Assembly: GCA_015658965.1 (NCBI GenBank)
Contig: DQNX01000142.1
Coordinates: 1-6,540, forward strand
DNA length: 6,540 bases
Direction: 5' to 3'
DNA from: Gammaproteobacteria bacterium
GTDB taxonomy: Bacteria; Pseudomonadota; Gammaproteobacteria; PS1; Pseudothioglobaceae
Position 1 is the first letter of the stretch, and each line of letters begins with the position of its first letter. Position numbers and translations under genes: made by a program. Under the pieces are notes generated by a model. The model was not told the origin of the DNA. It did not search any database and saw nothing but the letters and a program-made list of their open reading frames with translations. Shown one piece after another: positions 1-6,053 of the stretch.

Positions 1-13
1 AGAGATATAACCT

Positions 14-25
14 ACATTATAATGT
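14..25. promoter_or_regulatory. Candidate -10 element within a perfect 12-bp palindrome
   Basis: ACATTATAATGT is its own reverse complement. It contains a consensus TATAAT at 18-23 on the plus strand and, by symmetry, at 16-21 on the minus strand. Plus-strand transcription would begin near position 30, leaving a leader of about 24 nt before ATG 54. The matching -35 box would lie off the left edge, so the call cannot be completed from this window. It could also be chance in AT-rich DNA. Confidence 0.3.
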
Positions 26-53
26 CAGCACTTAATTTGTTAGATATAAACGC

Positions 54-1064
54 ATGTTTACAATTGAAAATCAGGCCAGTGGCAAAGTTTTTAGAACCGA
101 TGGCGACAGTGCTATTTTGGATGACGCACTCATTCATGGCTTAAATTTCCCTTAAGGTTACCAAAAAGGTTTTTGCGGAAAGTGCAAGGCTACCATCATT
201 GAAGGTGAAGTCGGTTACGAAGGCGACATACCTAACGGCATCACCGCGCAGGAAGTTGCAGAGGGTATGGCGCTATTGTGCCAATGTCGGGCGAAATCAG
301 ATATAGCACTTGTGGTGGATGAGTTAGACAGTGTGGCTGATATTGAAGTTAGAAACTTACCTTGTAAGGTACAGAGTATTAAGCACCTAAACCACGATGT
401 TACTCAAATTATATTAAAGATTCCTGGTGCTGAATCATTACAGTATCTGGCAGGCCAGTATGTTGATTTAATCCACCCTGACTTTGAACCCCGTGCCTTT
501 TCTATTGCCAATGCACCAACAAACTCAGGACTGATTGAGTTGCATGTACGCCAAATAGAAAATGGTAAATTTACCAATTTCGTCTTTAACAAGCTTGAAG
601 AAAAATCATTGCTTCGAATTGAAGGCCCAAAAGGCGATTTCTTCTTTAGAGAAGAGAGCAAAAAACCCGTCATTTTAATAGCGGGTGGTACAGGCTTGGG
701 TCCGATTAAATCAATTATTGAACATGCAATTGCCACCAAACTTAATCGACAAATTTACCTGTATTGGGGCGTAAGAGATGAGGTTGATTTATACATGGAT
801 TTACCTGAACAATGGGCCAATGATAATGATAACATTCATTTCGTACCTGTTTTATCTGAGCCAAATGATGCGTGGCAAGGCAAAACAGGCTTTGTACACG
901 AGGGTGTTTTAAGTGATTTTGAGGACCTTACTGGTTATGAAATTTATGCTTGCGGACCGCCGGCAATGGTTAAAGCCGTGGCCAGCACCTTTGTGGAACA
1001 GGGTATGATTAAAGACAACTTCTTTTCAGATGCCTTTGTATTTGCCTTTACTGGAAAAAAATAA
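54..1064 (+). pseudogene. Ferredoxin-type oxidoreductase (CDP-6-deoxy-glucoseen reductase-like), N-terminal [2Fe-2S] domain broken by a stop
   Basis: Read from ATG 54 in one frame, this is a 336-codon gene, the usual size for proteins with an N-terminal plant-type [2Fe-2S] ferredoxin domain and a C-terminal FAD/NAD(P)H reductase domain, such as AscD-like CDP-6-deoxy-glucoseen reductases. Such enzymes pass electrons from NAD(P)H through FAD to the cluster. The cluster loop should read P-Y-G-C-x4-C-x2-C. Here it reads P-stop-G-Y-QKGF-C-GK-C: TAA at 153-155 (codon 34) and TAC at 159-161 (Tyr36 in place of the first cysteine). Cys41, Cys44 and the distal Cys76 remain. No frameshift is present and all downstream reductase motifs are intact. 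The 33-residue product from ATG 54 cannot bind a cluster. There is no clear Shine-Dalgarno before ATG 54. Either a recently damaged gene or local sequence error. The physiological substrate cannot be told from sequence. Confidence 0.75.
267..1064 (+). CDS. FAD/NAD(P)H-binding reductase domain, possibly surviving as a stand-alone flavin reductase-like protein
   Basis: This is the open part of the damaged gene, 265 residues if started at ATG 267. Residues 1-25 are the tail of the ferredoxin domain, including its last cluster cysteine at residue 5. Residues about 28-125 are the FAD-binding beta barrel with the R-x-F-S flavin motif at 76-79. Residues about 133-260 are the NAD(P)H domain, with GGTGLGP at 140-146, YWGVRD at 166-171, CGPPAM at 229-234 and an F-S-D-A-F C-terminal signature at 253-257. 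These place it in the ferredoxin-NADP reductase superfamily near AscD and Fre-type flavin reductases. A weak GGAAG (251-255) lies 11 nt before ATG 267, so translation from there is possible but not convincing. The stop shares one base with bolA (TAATG at 1062-1066), so the gene heads a tight operon. Its uninterrupted frame suggests either continued use or very recent damage upstream. Confidence 0.6.
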   Translation: MALLCQCRAKSDIALVVDELDSVADIEVRNLPCKVQSIKHLNHDVTQIILKIPGAESLQYLAGQYVDLIHPDFEPRAFSIANAPTNSGLIELHVRQIENGKFTNFVFNKLEEKSLLRIEGPKGDFFFREESKKPVILIAGGTGLGPIKSIIEHAIATKLNRQIYLYWGVRDEVDLYMDLPEQWANDNDNIHFVPVLSEPNDAWQGKTGFVHEGVLSDFEDLTGYEIYACGPPAMVKAVASTFVEQGMIKDNFFSDAFVFAFTGKK

Positions 1065-1372
1065 TGAGCGACATGCAACAACATTTAACTGATCAGCTAA
1101 CGACAGCATTAAACCCAATCCATTTAGAAGTGATTAACGAATCAGCCAATCACTCAGGCCCTGCAACTGAGTCACATTTTAAATTGGTGGTGGTGAGCAA
1201 CTATTTTTCCGATCTTAAACTGATTGATCGTCACCGTTTTATCAATCAACTTTTTAAAGAAGAACTGGGTCATATTCATGCTTTGGCAATGCATACTTAC
1301 ACGCCAGATGAGTGGTTGATGAAAAATGGTGCGCCTGCTTCCCCTCAATGCTCAAGCAAAACAAAGCATTGA
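1064..1372 (+). CDS. bolA: BolA family protein
   Basis: A 102-residue cytoplasmic protein with the full BolA fold signature: LEVINESANHSG near residues 20-32, ESHFKLVVVS at about 36-45, then DRHRFINQLFKEEL and HALAMHTYTPDEW near 70-84. BolA proteins pair with monothiol glutaredoxins, often around a shared [2Fe-2S] cluster, and take part in iron-sulfur trafficking; E. coli BolA also affects cell shape and wall enzyme expression. The conserved histidines (for example in the RHR and IHA motifs) are present. The ATG overlaps the previous stop by one base (TAATG), which favours translational coupling; a weak GGA lies 8 nt upstream. The C-terminal PASPQC tail is common in this family. The last 25 bp overlap the start of mltD. 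Length and motifs match a normal, intact member. Whether it acts mainly in Fe-S handling or as a regulator here cannot be told. Confidence 0.93.
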   Translation: MSDMQQHLTDQLTTALNPIHLEVINESANHSGPATESHFKLVVVSNYFSDLKLIDRHRFINQLFKEELGHIHALAMHTYTPDEWLMKNGAPASPQCSSKTKH

Positions 1373-2934
1373 TTAAACGATTTTTATATGTATCTTTGCT
1401 TGTACTGAGCGCTTGCACTTCGCAAGAGGAGTTTGAAAAAAAACCAGTTAGCGTTACTCATGAGCCAGAAACAAAGCCAATTCAGTTGGCACAAGCCGAA
1501 CCAGCTATTGTAGAAACAGACCTATGGCAATATATTTCTAATCGTCATACGTTGAGTGCGCCCAATCAAAAAAAGCTGTTTTGGCACATTGATTGGTTTA
1601 AGAAAAATCCTGATTATCTTACGCGCGTCACTAAACGTGCTAAACCCTATTTACATTTAGTAAAGCAGGAAGTTGAAAAAGCCGGATTACCGATTGAAAT
1701 TGCCTTGTTGCCTATTGTAGAATCAGCATACTATCCATTTTCTTATTCACATGGCACTGCCTCAGGGCTTTGGCAGTTTATCCCCTCTACGGGTAAACTT
1801 TACGGCTTAAAAGAAGATTGGTGGTATGACGGTCGGCGCGATGTATTAGCATCAACTAAAGCCGCCGTTAAATATCTAAAAAACCTTAATAAACTTTTTA
1901 AAGGGGATCATCTTTTAGCGATTGCTGCTTATAACTCTGGCCCTGGTCGTGTACAAAAAGCCATACTTAAAAATAAACGATTGGGTAAAAAAACTGATTT
2001 TTGGCATTTGGACTTACCAGCTGAGACTCGGGGTTACGTGCCACGACTGTTGGCCGTAGCAGAGCTCATCAAACACCCTCAGCGTTATGGTCAAACCATC
2101 ACCCCAGTAGACAACAAGCCTCAGTTGCAAGCCCTAATACTGGATTCACAATTTGATTTAGCCACCATTGCACAGTGGGCAGATATTAGCCTAGATGACG
2201 TCTACACGCTCAACCCTGGACTGAAGCGTTGGGCTACGCCAAGTAACCCGCCCTATACTATTTTGTTACCGATTGATCAAGCCAAGATTTTTGAAGAAAA
2301 TTTAAACAATCAGCCTAAAAATGCTCGTGTAAGTTGGCTACGACATAAGGTGGCTTCGGGCGAGAGTTTGAGTTCTTTAGCGTACAAATTTAAAACTACG
2401 TTAAGTCAAATTAAAAGCATTAACAACATGAGTGATAATTTGATTAAAGTGGGTGAGTATTTGATTGTGCCGCTTGCACAGCGTACTGATAATGATTATG
2501 CATTATCTGAGAATGAACGTGAAAAACGTCGATTAAGCGCCAAAAAAACTGGTGTTAAAATTATCCACACAGTCGTTAAAGGCGATAGCTTGTGGCAGAT
2601 CTCCAAGCAATATAACACCAAGATTAGCCGTATTGTTAAATGGAACCATCTAACCCATGATCAGCCCTTGTCTATTGGTAAAAAACTGGTTATGTGGCAA
2701 GCTAAGCCTGCTAAAAATAAAGACTTATCCAAGATTACCAGTGTGGGAATTGATATCAATAGAAAAGTGATTTATCGTGTTAAAAGTGGTGATAATCTAT
2801 CAACCATTGCTAAAAAATTCAATGTTCGTGTTAATGACTTAAAAACATGGAATCAGCTGGATATTAAAAACCCCTTAAAAATAGGTCAAAAACTTAAAAT
2901 TACTGTCAACGTTGTTAATTCTAAAATGAAATAA
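1348..2934 (+). CDS. mltD: Membrane-bound lytic murein transglycosylase D, lipoprotein with SLT and three LysM domains
   Basis: This enzyme cuts the MurNAc-GlcNAc bond of peptidoglycan, leaving 1,6-anhydro ends. From ATG 1348 it has 528 residues. Residues 1-23 are a lipoprotein signal with K/R residues, a hydrophobic core and lipobox LSAC (Cys23); Thr24 at +2 rather than Asp suggests outer-membrane sorting. The SLT (lysozyme-like) domain spans roughly 105-245, with catalytic Glu125 in PIVESAY, GLWQF at 140-144 and AYNSGPGRV at 194-202. A family-typical linker (about 262-318) follows. Three LysM peptidoglycan-binding repeats lie at about 330-375, 405-450 and 476-520. GTG 1312 would give 12 more residues, but ATG 1348 puts the signal peptide at the right distance. 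Neither start has a clear Shine-Dalgarno. It overlaps bolA by 25 bp, suggesting coupled translation, and ends 4 bp before the next gene. Intact and full length. Confidence 0.93.
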   Translation: MLKQNKALIKRFLYVSLLVLSACTSQEEFEKKPVSVTHEPETKPIQLAQAEPAIVETDLWQYISNRHTLSAPNQKKLFWHIDWFKKNPDYLTRVTKRAKPYLHLVKQEVEKAGLPIEIALLPIVESAYYPFSYSHGTASGLWQFIPSTGKLYGLKEDWWYDGRRDVLASTKAAVKYLKNLNKLFKGDHLLAIAAYNSGPGRVQKAILKNKRLGKKTDFWHLDLPAETRGYVPRLLAVAELIKHPQRYGQTITPVDNKPQLQALILDSQFDLATIAQWADISLDDVYTLNPGLKRWATPSNPPYTILLPIDQAKIFEENLNNQPKNARVSWLRHKVASGESLSSLAYKFKTTLSQIKSINNMSDNLIKVGEYLIVPLAQRTDNDYALSENEREKRRLSAKKTGVKIIHTVVKGDSLWQISKQYNTKISRIVKWNHLTHDQPLSIGKKLVMWQAKPAKNKDLSKITSVGIDINRKVIYRVKSGDNLSTIAKKFNVRVNDLKTWNQLDIKNPLKIGQKLKITVNVVNSKMK

Positions 2935-2938
2935 AACC

Positions 2939-3622
2939 ATGAATGCATTACCCATTAATAAAATATTTCTAGCAGGCTTTGCCTTTGCGCTGACGCATTG
3001 GAAAAAAATTATCGAGATTTCTGTTTTTCCATTGTTGATTTCTCTACCATTTTTGATGGTTGTGCCAGAGTTGTTAGGATTGATGGAACAATTATTTAGT
3101 GGTGGTGAGTTGCCTGAGTATATGATGATTTATCTTGTGTTGTTTTTCTATGGCTACATCACGCTATCTATCAATATGTATCGTTTAGTGATGTTGGGCG
3201 AACAATCAGTGAGTGGTTTTATGCCGGTTTTAGATGTGAATAAAATCATTAGATTTATCGGCCTAACGTTCTTTGTTGGTTTGATTACCGTCATTCCAGT
3301 TGTCATTACCAAAATGCCTTTATTACAGCTTGTTGTGACTTTCTTAATTATCCCCATTACCCTAAATTTTGTTGCCATTGCGCTTGATCAACCTGCAAAA
3401 TATAAATGGAACTTATCGTTTACAACGCACATGAATTTGTTCTTTTTGCAGGTAATCTTACCCGCACTGGTGGGTATGTTATTTGCCGCATTGGCCAATA
3501 TTATTGGATTAGGGCCAATATTAGGCTGGGTGGTTAAAGTTGTATTGTTTTACTGGACATTGGTCACTTTGGCATTGTGTTATCAGCTAGTTCAAGCTAA
3601 TAACTCATCGCAAAACCCTTAG
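2939..3622 (+). CDS. Hypothetical six-helix inner-membrane protein
   Basis: I do not recognise this 227-residue protein. It is strongly hydrophobic, with six likely membrane segments near residues 25-46, 62-84, 103-123, 128-149, 166-188 and 192-217, and no cleavable signal peptide. Between helices 2 and 3 lies a short polar loop with YRLVMLGEQ (81-89), and another polar stretch, ALDQPAKYKWNLSF (148-161), separates helices 4 and 5. No catalytic or transporter motif is evident. The start lies 4 bp after the mltD stop, without a visible Shine-Dalgarno, so it is probably translated by coupling and belongs to the bolA-mltD operon. That position hints at an envelope role, but this is weak. Its last 26 bp lie over the 3' end of ftsQ on the other strand. 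The clean membrane pattern and operon position support a real gene. Confidence 0.8.
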   Translation: MNALPINKIFLAGFAFALTHWKKIIEISVFPLLISLPFLMVVPELLGLMEQLFSGGELPEYMMIYLVLFFYGYITLSINMYRLVMLGEQSVSGFMPVLDVNKIIRFIGLTFFVGLITVIPVVITKMPLLQLVVTFLIIPITLNFVAIALDQPAKYKWNLSFTTHMNLFFLQVILPALVGMLFAALANIIGLGPILGWVVKVVLFYWTLVTLALCYQLVQANNSSQNP

Positions 3623-4352
3623 GGTAGCGCATATCAAACGTCACTTGCTCAACCTTTGTTGAAGGTTTTAGTTTGGAATAAGCTTTTATAAAGTGCTTTA
3701 ATCGTTGTTGTTGTTGTTGGTAGCCTAAAATTACTCTAATATTGGGTTTAAAGGTAAGTTCATCAATGTTTGTTCTAGAAAACGATGTTATTATCATTTC
3801 TCCCGATAAAATTTTGTAATTTTGATAATCTGTGTAGAGTTTATCGACCTTAGCTTGATTCGCTTCTGAGTGTGCTAAGACAGCCGTGGATGCGATTGTC
3901 TTTTTGGGTATAAACAATGTCCCATTGGTTGATATATAACCTCGGCAGTTAGTTTGTTTTTTTGTATTGCAATTGGTGTTTTCCCAGCGCATGGCAATAT
4001 CTTCAGATTGGATATTGATTTGGATCGAATTCCAAAATAAGCGTTCAACCTGTGCAGTGCTCACCAAAGGCTCAGCCTCTAAAACTTGTTTGATTTCGTG
4101 CAGATCGAGCTGGTATTTGTCTTGAATAAGGGGTTGTATTTTTTGCGCTAAAATTGCTTGATCAATAGACAAAGACCCGCCAATATCCCAGCTTACTTGT
4201 GGTTTTAAAAATTCGGTTGGTTCAGACTCTAAAATACGCCAAGTGATAAAAGCCAACATTGCAAAAAAAAGCAATGCATTGGCCATAGGTAGTAGTAATT
4301 GCCCAAGCGATTTTTTACGCTTATTGTATCGAGTGTTACGATTTTTAATCAT
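3597..4352 (-). CDS. ftsQ: Cell division protein FtsQ
   Basis: FtsQ is a bitopic inner-membrane protein of the divisome that recruits FtsB/FtsL and links early and late division proteins. The 251-residue product has a basic cytoplasmic tail (1-20, rich in K/R/N), one membrane helix (about 21-42) and a periplasmic POTRA domain (about 52-122) with the typical LEAEPLVSTAQVERLFWNSIQINI and A-x-R-W motifs. The C-terminal beta domain ends in DMRYPKGFAMSY, matching the conserved D-x-R-Y-x-x-G-x-A ending. The ATG overlaps the ddl stop by 8 bp, as expected for translational coupling; no Shine-Dalgarno is visible. Odd features are a Cys128/Cys136 pair in the periplasmic part and five consecutive Gln (212-216) from a CAA repeat. 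In many gammaproteobacteria ftsA and ftsZ follow; here the convergent membrane-protein gene lies immediately downstream instead, overlapping by 26 bp. Confidence 0.9.
   Translation of the reverse strand: MIKNRNTRYNKRKKSLGQLLLPMANALLFFAMLAFITWRILESEPTEFLKPQVSWDIGGSLSIDQAILAQKIQPLIQDKYQLDLHEIKQVLEAEPLVSTAQVERLFWNSIQINIQSEDIAMRWENTNCNTKKQTNCRGYISTNGTLFIPKKTIASTAVLAHSEANQAKVDKLYTDYQNYKILSGEMIITSFSRTNIDELTFKPNIRVILGYQQQQQRLKHFIKAYSKLKPSTKVEQVTFDMRYPKGFAMSY
3704..3719. repeat. Short trinucleotide repeat (GTT/CAA) inside ftsQ
   Basis: Five tandem TTG units (3705-3719), preceded by G, read as five CAA glutamine codons (residues 212-216) on the minus strand. Gain or loss of a unit would change the Gln run length without shifting the frame. 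The tract is short, so high instability is not expected. Confidence 0.6.
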
Positions 4353-5223
4353 TCAGAATTATCGAAACTAACTGATTAAAACTTAACCCCATTGCTTTTG
4401 CTGCCATGGGCACTAAGGAGTGTGAGGTCATACCAGGAACGGTGTTAATTTCTAACAAGTAGGGTTTTTGATTTTTGTCTAAAATAAAATCAACTCGCCC
4501 CCAAGTTTTGGCATCCATAACATCAAAGGCATTTAGAGCGATGGATTGCAGTTGTTGTTCGAGTTCAGTTGGTAATCCGCACGGGCATAAATATTGCGTT
4601 TCATTTGAATCATATTTAGAGTCATAATCATAAAATCCATGGTCGACAATAATTTGAATGACTGGCAGGGCTTTACCACCAAGAATGGATACGGTATATT
4701 CCTCACCCTCAATCCATTGTTCAATCAATGCTTGGTCGTCATATTGCCAAGCCAATTCAAGCGCTTTGGTTAATTCTTGTGCGTCGTCTACCTTGCTAAT
4801 ACCGATACTAGAACCTTCTAAAATTGGCTTTACCGCCCAAGGCAGTGGAAAGCCAACATTGGGTGTTGGCGCGCCACTATTAGCCAAAATAGAAGGGGCC
4901 AGAGATAGATTGTGTTGGCCCCATATGGCTTTTGTTGTGGCTTTGTTCATGCATTGTTTGGAAGCGCTTGAATTGGTACCTGTATAAGCGATATTGCGCC
5001 GTTCCAATTGTTGCTGGATGACACCGTCTTCGCCACCACGGCCGTGTAATACCACAAAAGCTTTGTTAAAAGATTGAGACCATAATTCATCAAGGTTGTC
5101 ACCTTGCCAATCAAACTTAAAGCATTCAATGTTTTGGTCTTTTAATGCTTGGTAAACCGCTTCGCCACTGTTAAGTGAAACTTCACGTTCTGCCGAATTA
5201 CCGCCCATAAGTACTGCAATCAT
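4345..5223 (-). CDS. ddl: D-alanine--D-alanine ligase
   Basis: This ATP-grasp enzyme joins two D-alanines for the end of the peptidoglycan stem peptide, in the cytoplasm. The 292-residue protein is slightly shorter than E. coli DdlB (306). Signatures in order: GGNSAEREVSLNSG at 7-20 (Glu12 corresponds to E. coli Glu15), LHGRGGEDG at 59-67, VKPILEGSS at 131-139 (Lys132 for ATP; Ser138 matches Ser150), the flexible loop with Lys203-Tyr204 (Tyr204 matches Tyr216), WGRVDFIL at 241-248 (Arg243, Asp245) and LLEINTVPGMTSHSL at 256-270 (Glu258 and Asn260 for Mg2+). Tyr204 corresponds to the position that is Phe in D-Ala-D-Lac ligases, so a normal D-Ala-D-Ala product is expected. It overlaps murB by 4 bp (ATGA) and ftsQ by 8 bp. 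A strong Shine-Dalgarno lies 7 nt before the ATG. All key residues are present, so it is very likely active. Confidence 0.96.
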   Translation of the reverse strand: MIAVLMGGNSAEREVSLNSGEAVYQALKDQNIECFKFDWQGDNLDELWSQSFNKAFVVLHGRGGEDGVIQQQLERRNIAYTGTNSSASKQCMNKATTKAIWGQHNLSLAPSILANSGAPTPNVGFPLPWAVKPILEGSSIGISKVDDAQELTKALELAWQYDDQALIEQWIEGEEYTVSILGGKALPVIQIIVDHGFYDYDSKYDSNETQYLCPCGLPTELEQQLQSIALNAFDVMDAKTWGRVDFILDKNQKPYLLEINTVPGMTSHSLVPMAAKAMGLSFNQLVSIILND

Positions 5224-6053
5224 ATAATGACCACCTCTGTTTCTAAACTAATATCAAACTTAGATTTTACGGTTTGTTGAATGTGAACGATTAACTTTTC
5301 AATGTCACTTGCTGATGCTTTGTTTTTATTGATAATAAAATTGGCATGTTTATCAGAAACACAAGCACCGCCGATGCAAAATCCTTTTAAGTGGCTGTCT
5401 TCAATTAATTCAGCGGCATAGTGATCTTTTGGATTTTTAAACACACTGCCGCAATTTGCTTCACCTACTGGCTGCGAAGCATTACGTTGTCTCAGTAAGA
5501 CTTTGATATTTTTTTGTTTTTTGATTTTCTCAAATTTAAAACGGGCAGCAACAAAATACTCATGATTATTGTTGGCCAACACTTGTCGATAAGAAATATT
5601 AAAATCTGTTGAACTGCGTTCAAAGACCAGACCTTTGGTATTTATGGTGGTAACAGAATCAACAAATTGCCAAATTTCACTGCCGAATGCGCCTGCATTC
5701 ATTGCTAATGCACCGCCAATATTACCTGGGATAGCGCTTAAAAACTCAGCACCATTCAAGCCCTTAGAATCACAAAATCGAGAAAGTTTTGCCAGTGTTG
5801 TGCCTGCACCTGCGACAATGATGCGATCGTCAATTTCCAGTTGATTAAGGTTTTTGAGCTTAATAACAACCCCATCAAAACCACGCTCACGCACTAATAA
5901 ATTACTACCCAGGCCTAACATTAAAATAGATTTTTGATTTGTTTTTAAAAATTGAGATAAGCCATTTAAAGTTTCAGGAATGAAAAAATCTTGCGCCACA
6001 CCCCCGGTTCGAAATGAGCAATGTTTGCCCATCGACTCGTTATGAATTAGCAT
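5220..6053 (-). CDS. murB: UDP-N-acetylenolpyruvoylglucosamine reductase
   Basis: MurB is the FAD-dependent cytoplasmic enzyme that uses NADPH to reduce UDP-GlcNAc-enolpyruvate to UDP-MurNAc. The 277-residue protein shows the FAD domain with SFRTGG at 13-18, GLGSNLLV at 47-54 and AIPGNIGGALAMNAGAFG at 107-124, the substrate residues Tyr155-Arg156 in ISYRQ, and the catalytic Ser203 in NCGSVFKNP (200-208), which donates a proton to the substrate. The C-terminal LETEV (270-274) carries the conserved catalytic Glu273. It lacks the extra region of the longer E. coli-type (type I) enzyme and looks like the short type II form. ATG 6053 is chosen because the N-terminal HNESMGKHCSFRTGG aligns with the family start; Met8 would cut into it. 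The start overlaps murC by 14 bp and the stop overlaps ddl by 4 bp, so it sits within a coupled dcw-cluster operon. Confidence 0.95.
   Translation of the reverse strand: MLIHNESMGKHCSFRTGGVAQDFFIPETLNGLSQFLKTNQKSILMLGLGSNLLVRERGFDGVVIKLKNLNQLEIDDRIIVAGAGTTLAKLSRFCDSKGLNGAEFLSAIPGNIGGALAMNAGAFGSEIWQFVDSVTTINTKGLVFERSSTDFNISYRQVLANNNHEYFVAARFKFEKIKKQKNIKVLLRQRNASQPVGEANCGSVFKNPKDHYAAELIEDSHLKGFCIGGACVSDKHANFIINKNKASASDIEKLIVHIQQTVKSKFDISLETEVVII
5231..5238 (-). promoter_or_regulatory. Ribosome binding site of ddl, inside the end of murB
   Basis: The minus-strand AGAGGTGG is a near-perfect Shine-Dalgarno with a 7-nt spacer to the ddl ATG (5223-5221). It supports that start and is the clearest ribosome binding site in the window. 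It lies in murB coding sequence and covers the GAG codon of the putative catalytic Glu273. Confidence 0.75.

Noticed and set aside
45..50. TATAAA as an alternative -10 box
   Set aside because: No acceptable -35 lies about 17 bp upstream, and the transcript would start at or after ATG 54; the 18-23 TATAAT is a better candidate.
22..144. Small plus-strand frame starting at ATG 22 and running to a TAA at 142-144
   Set aside because: It overlaps the ferredoxin start in another frame, lacks a ribosome binding site and encodes nothing recognisable.
153..155. Programmed readthrough or recoding of the in-frame TAA
   Set aside because: TAA is not a known recoding codon for selenocysteine (TGA) or pyrrolysine (TAG), no stimulatory structure is apparent, and the nearby Cys to Tyr change argues for decay or error instead.
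404..739. Minus-strand open frame of 111 codons
   Set aside because: It lies opposite the well-conserved reductase domain, has no family resemblance and no upstream signal; it is a shadow frame.
4251..4860. Repeated AAAGCCAACATT (near 4249-4260 and again near 4849-4860)
   Set aside because: Two short matches inside different coding genes, with no further copies or flanking similarity; best explained by chance.
4658..4987. Plus-strand open frame of 109 codons
   Set aside because: It lies opposite ddl, whose motifs are unambiguous; composition is that of an antisense shadow.
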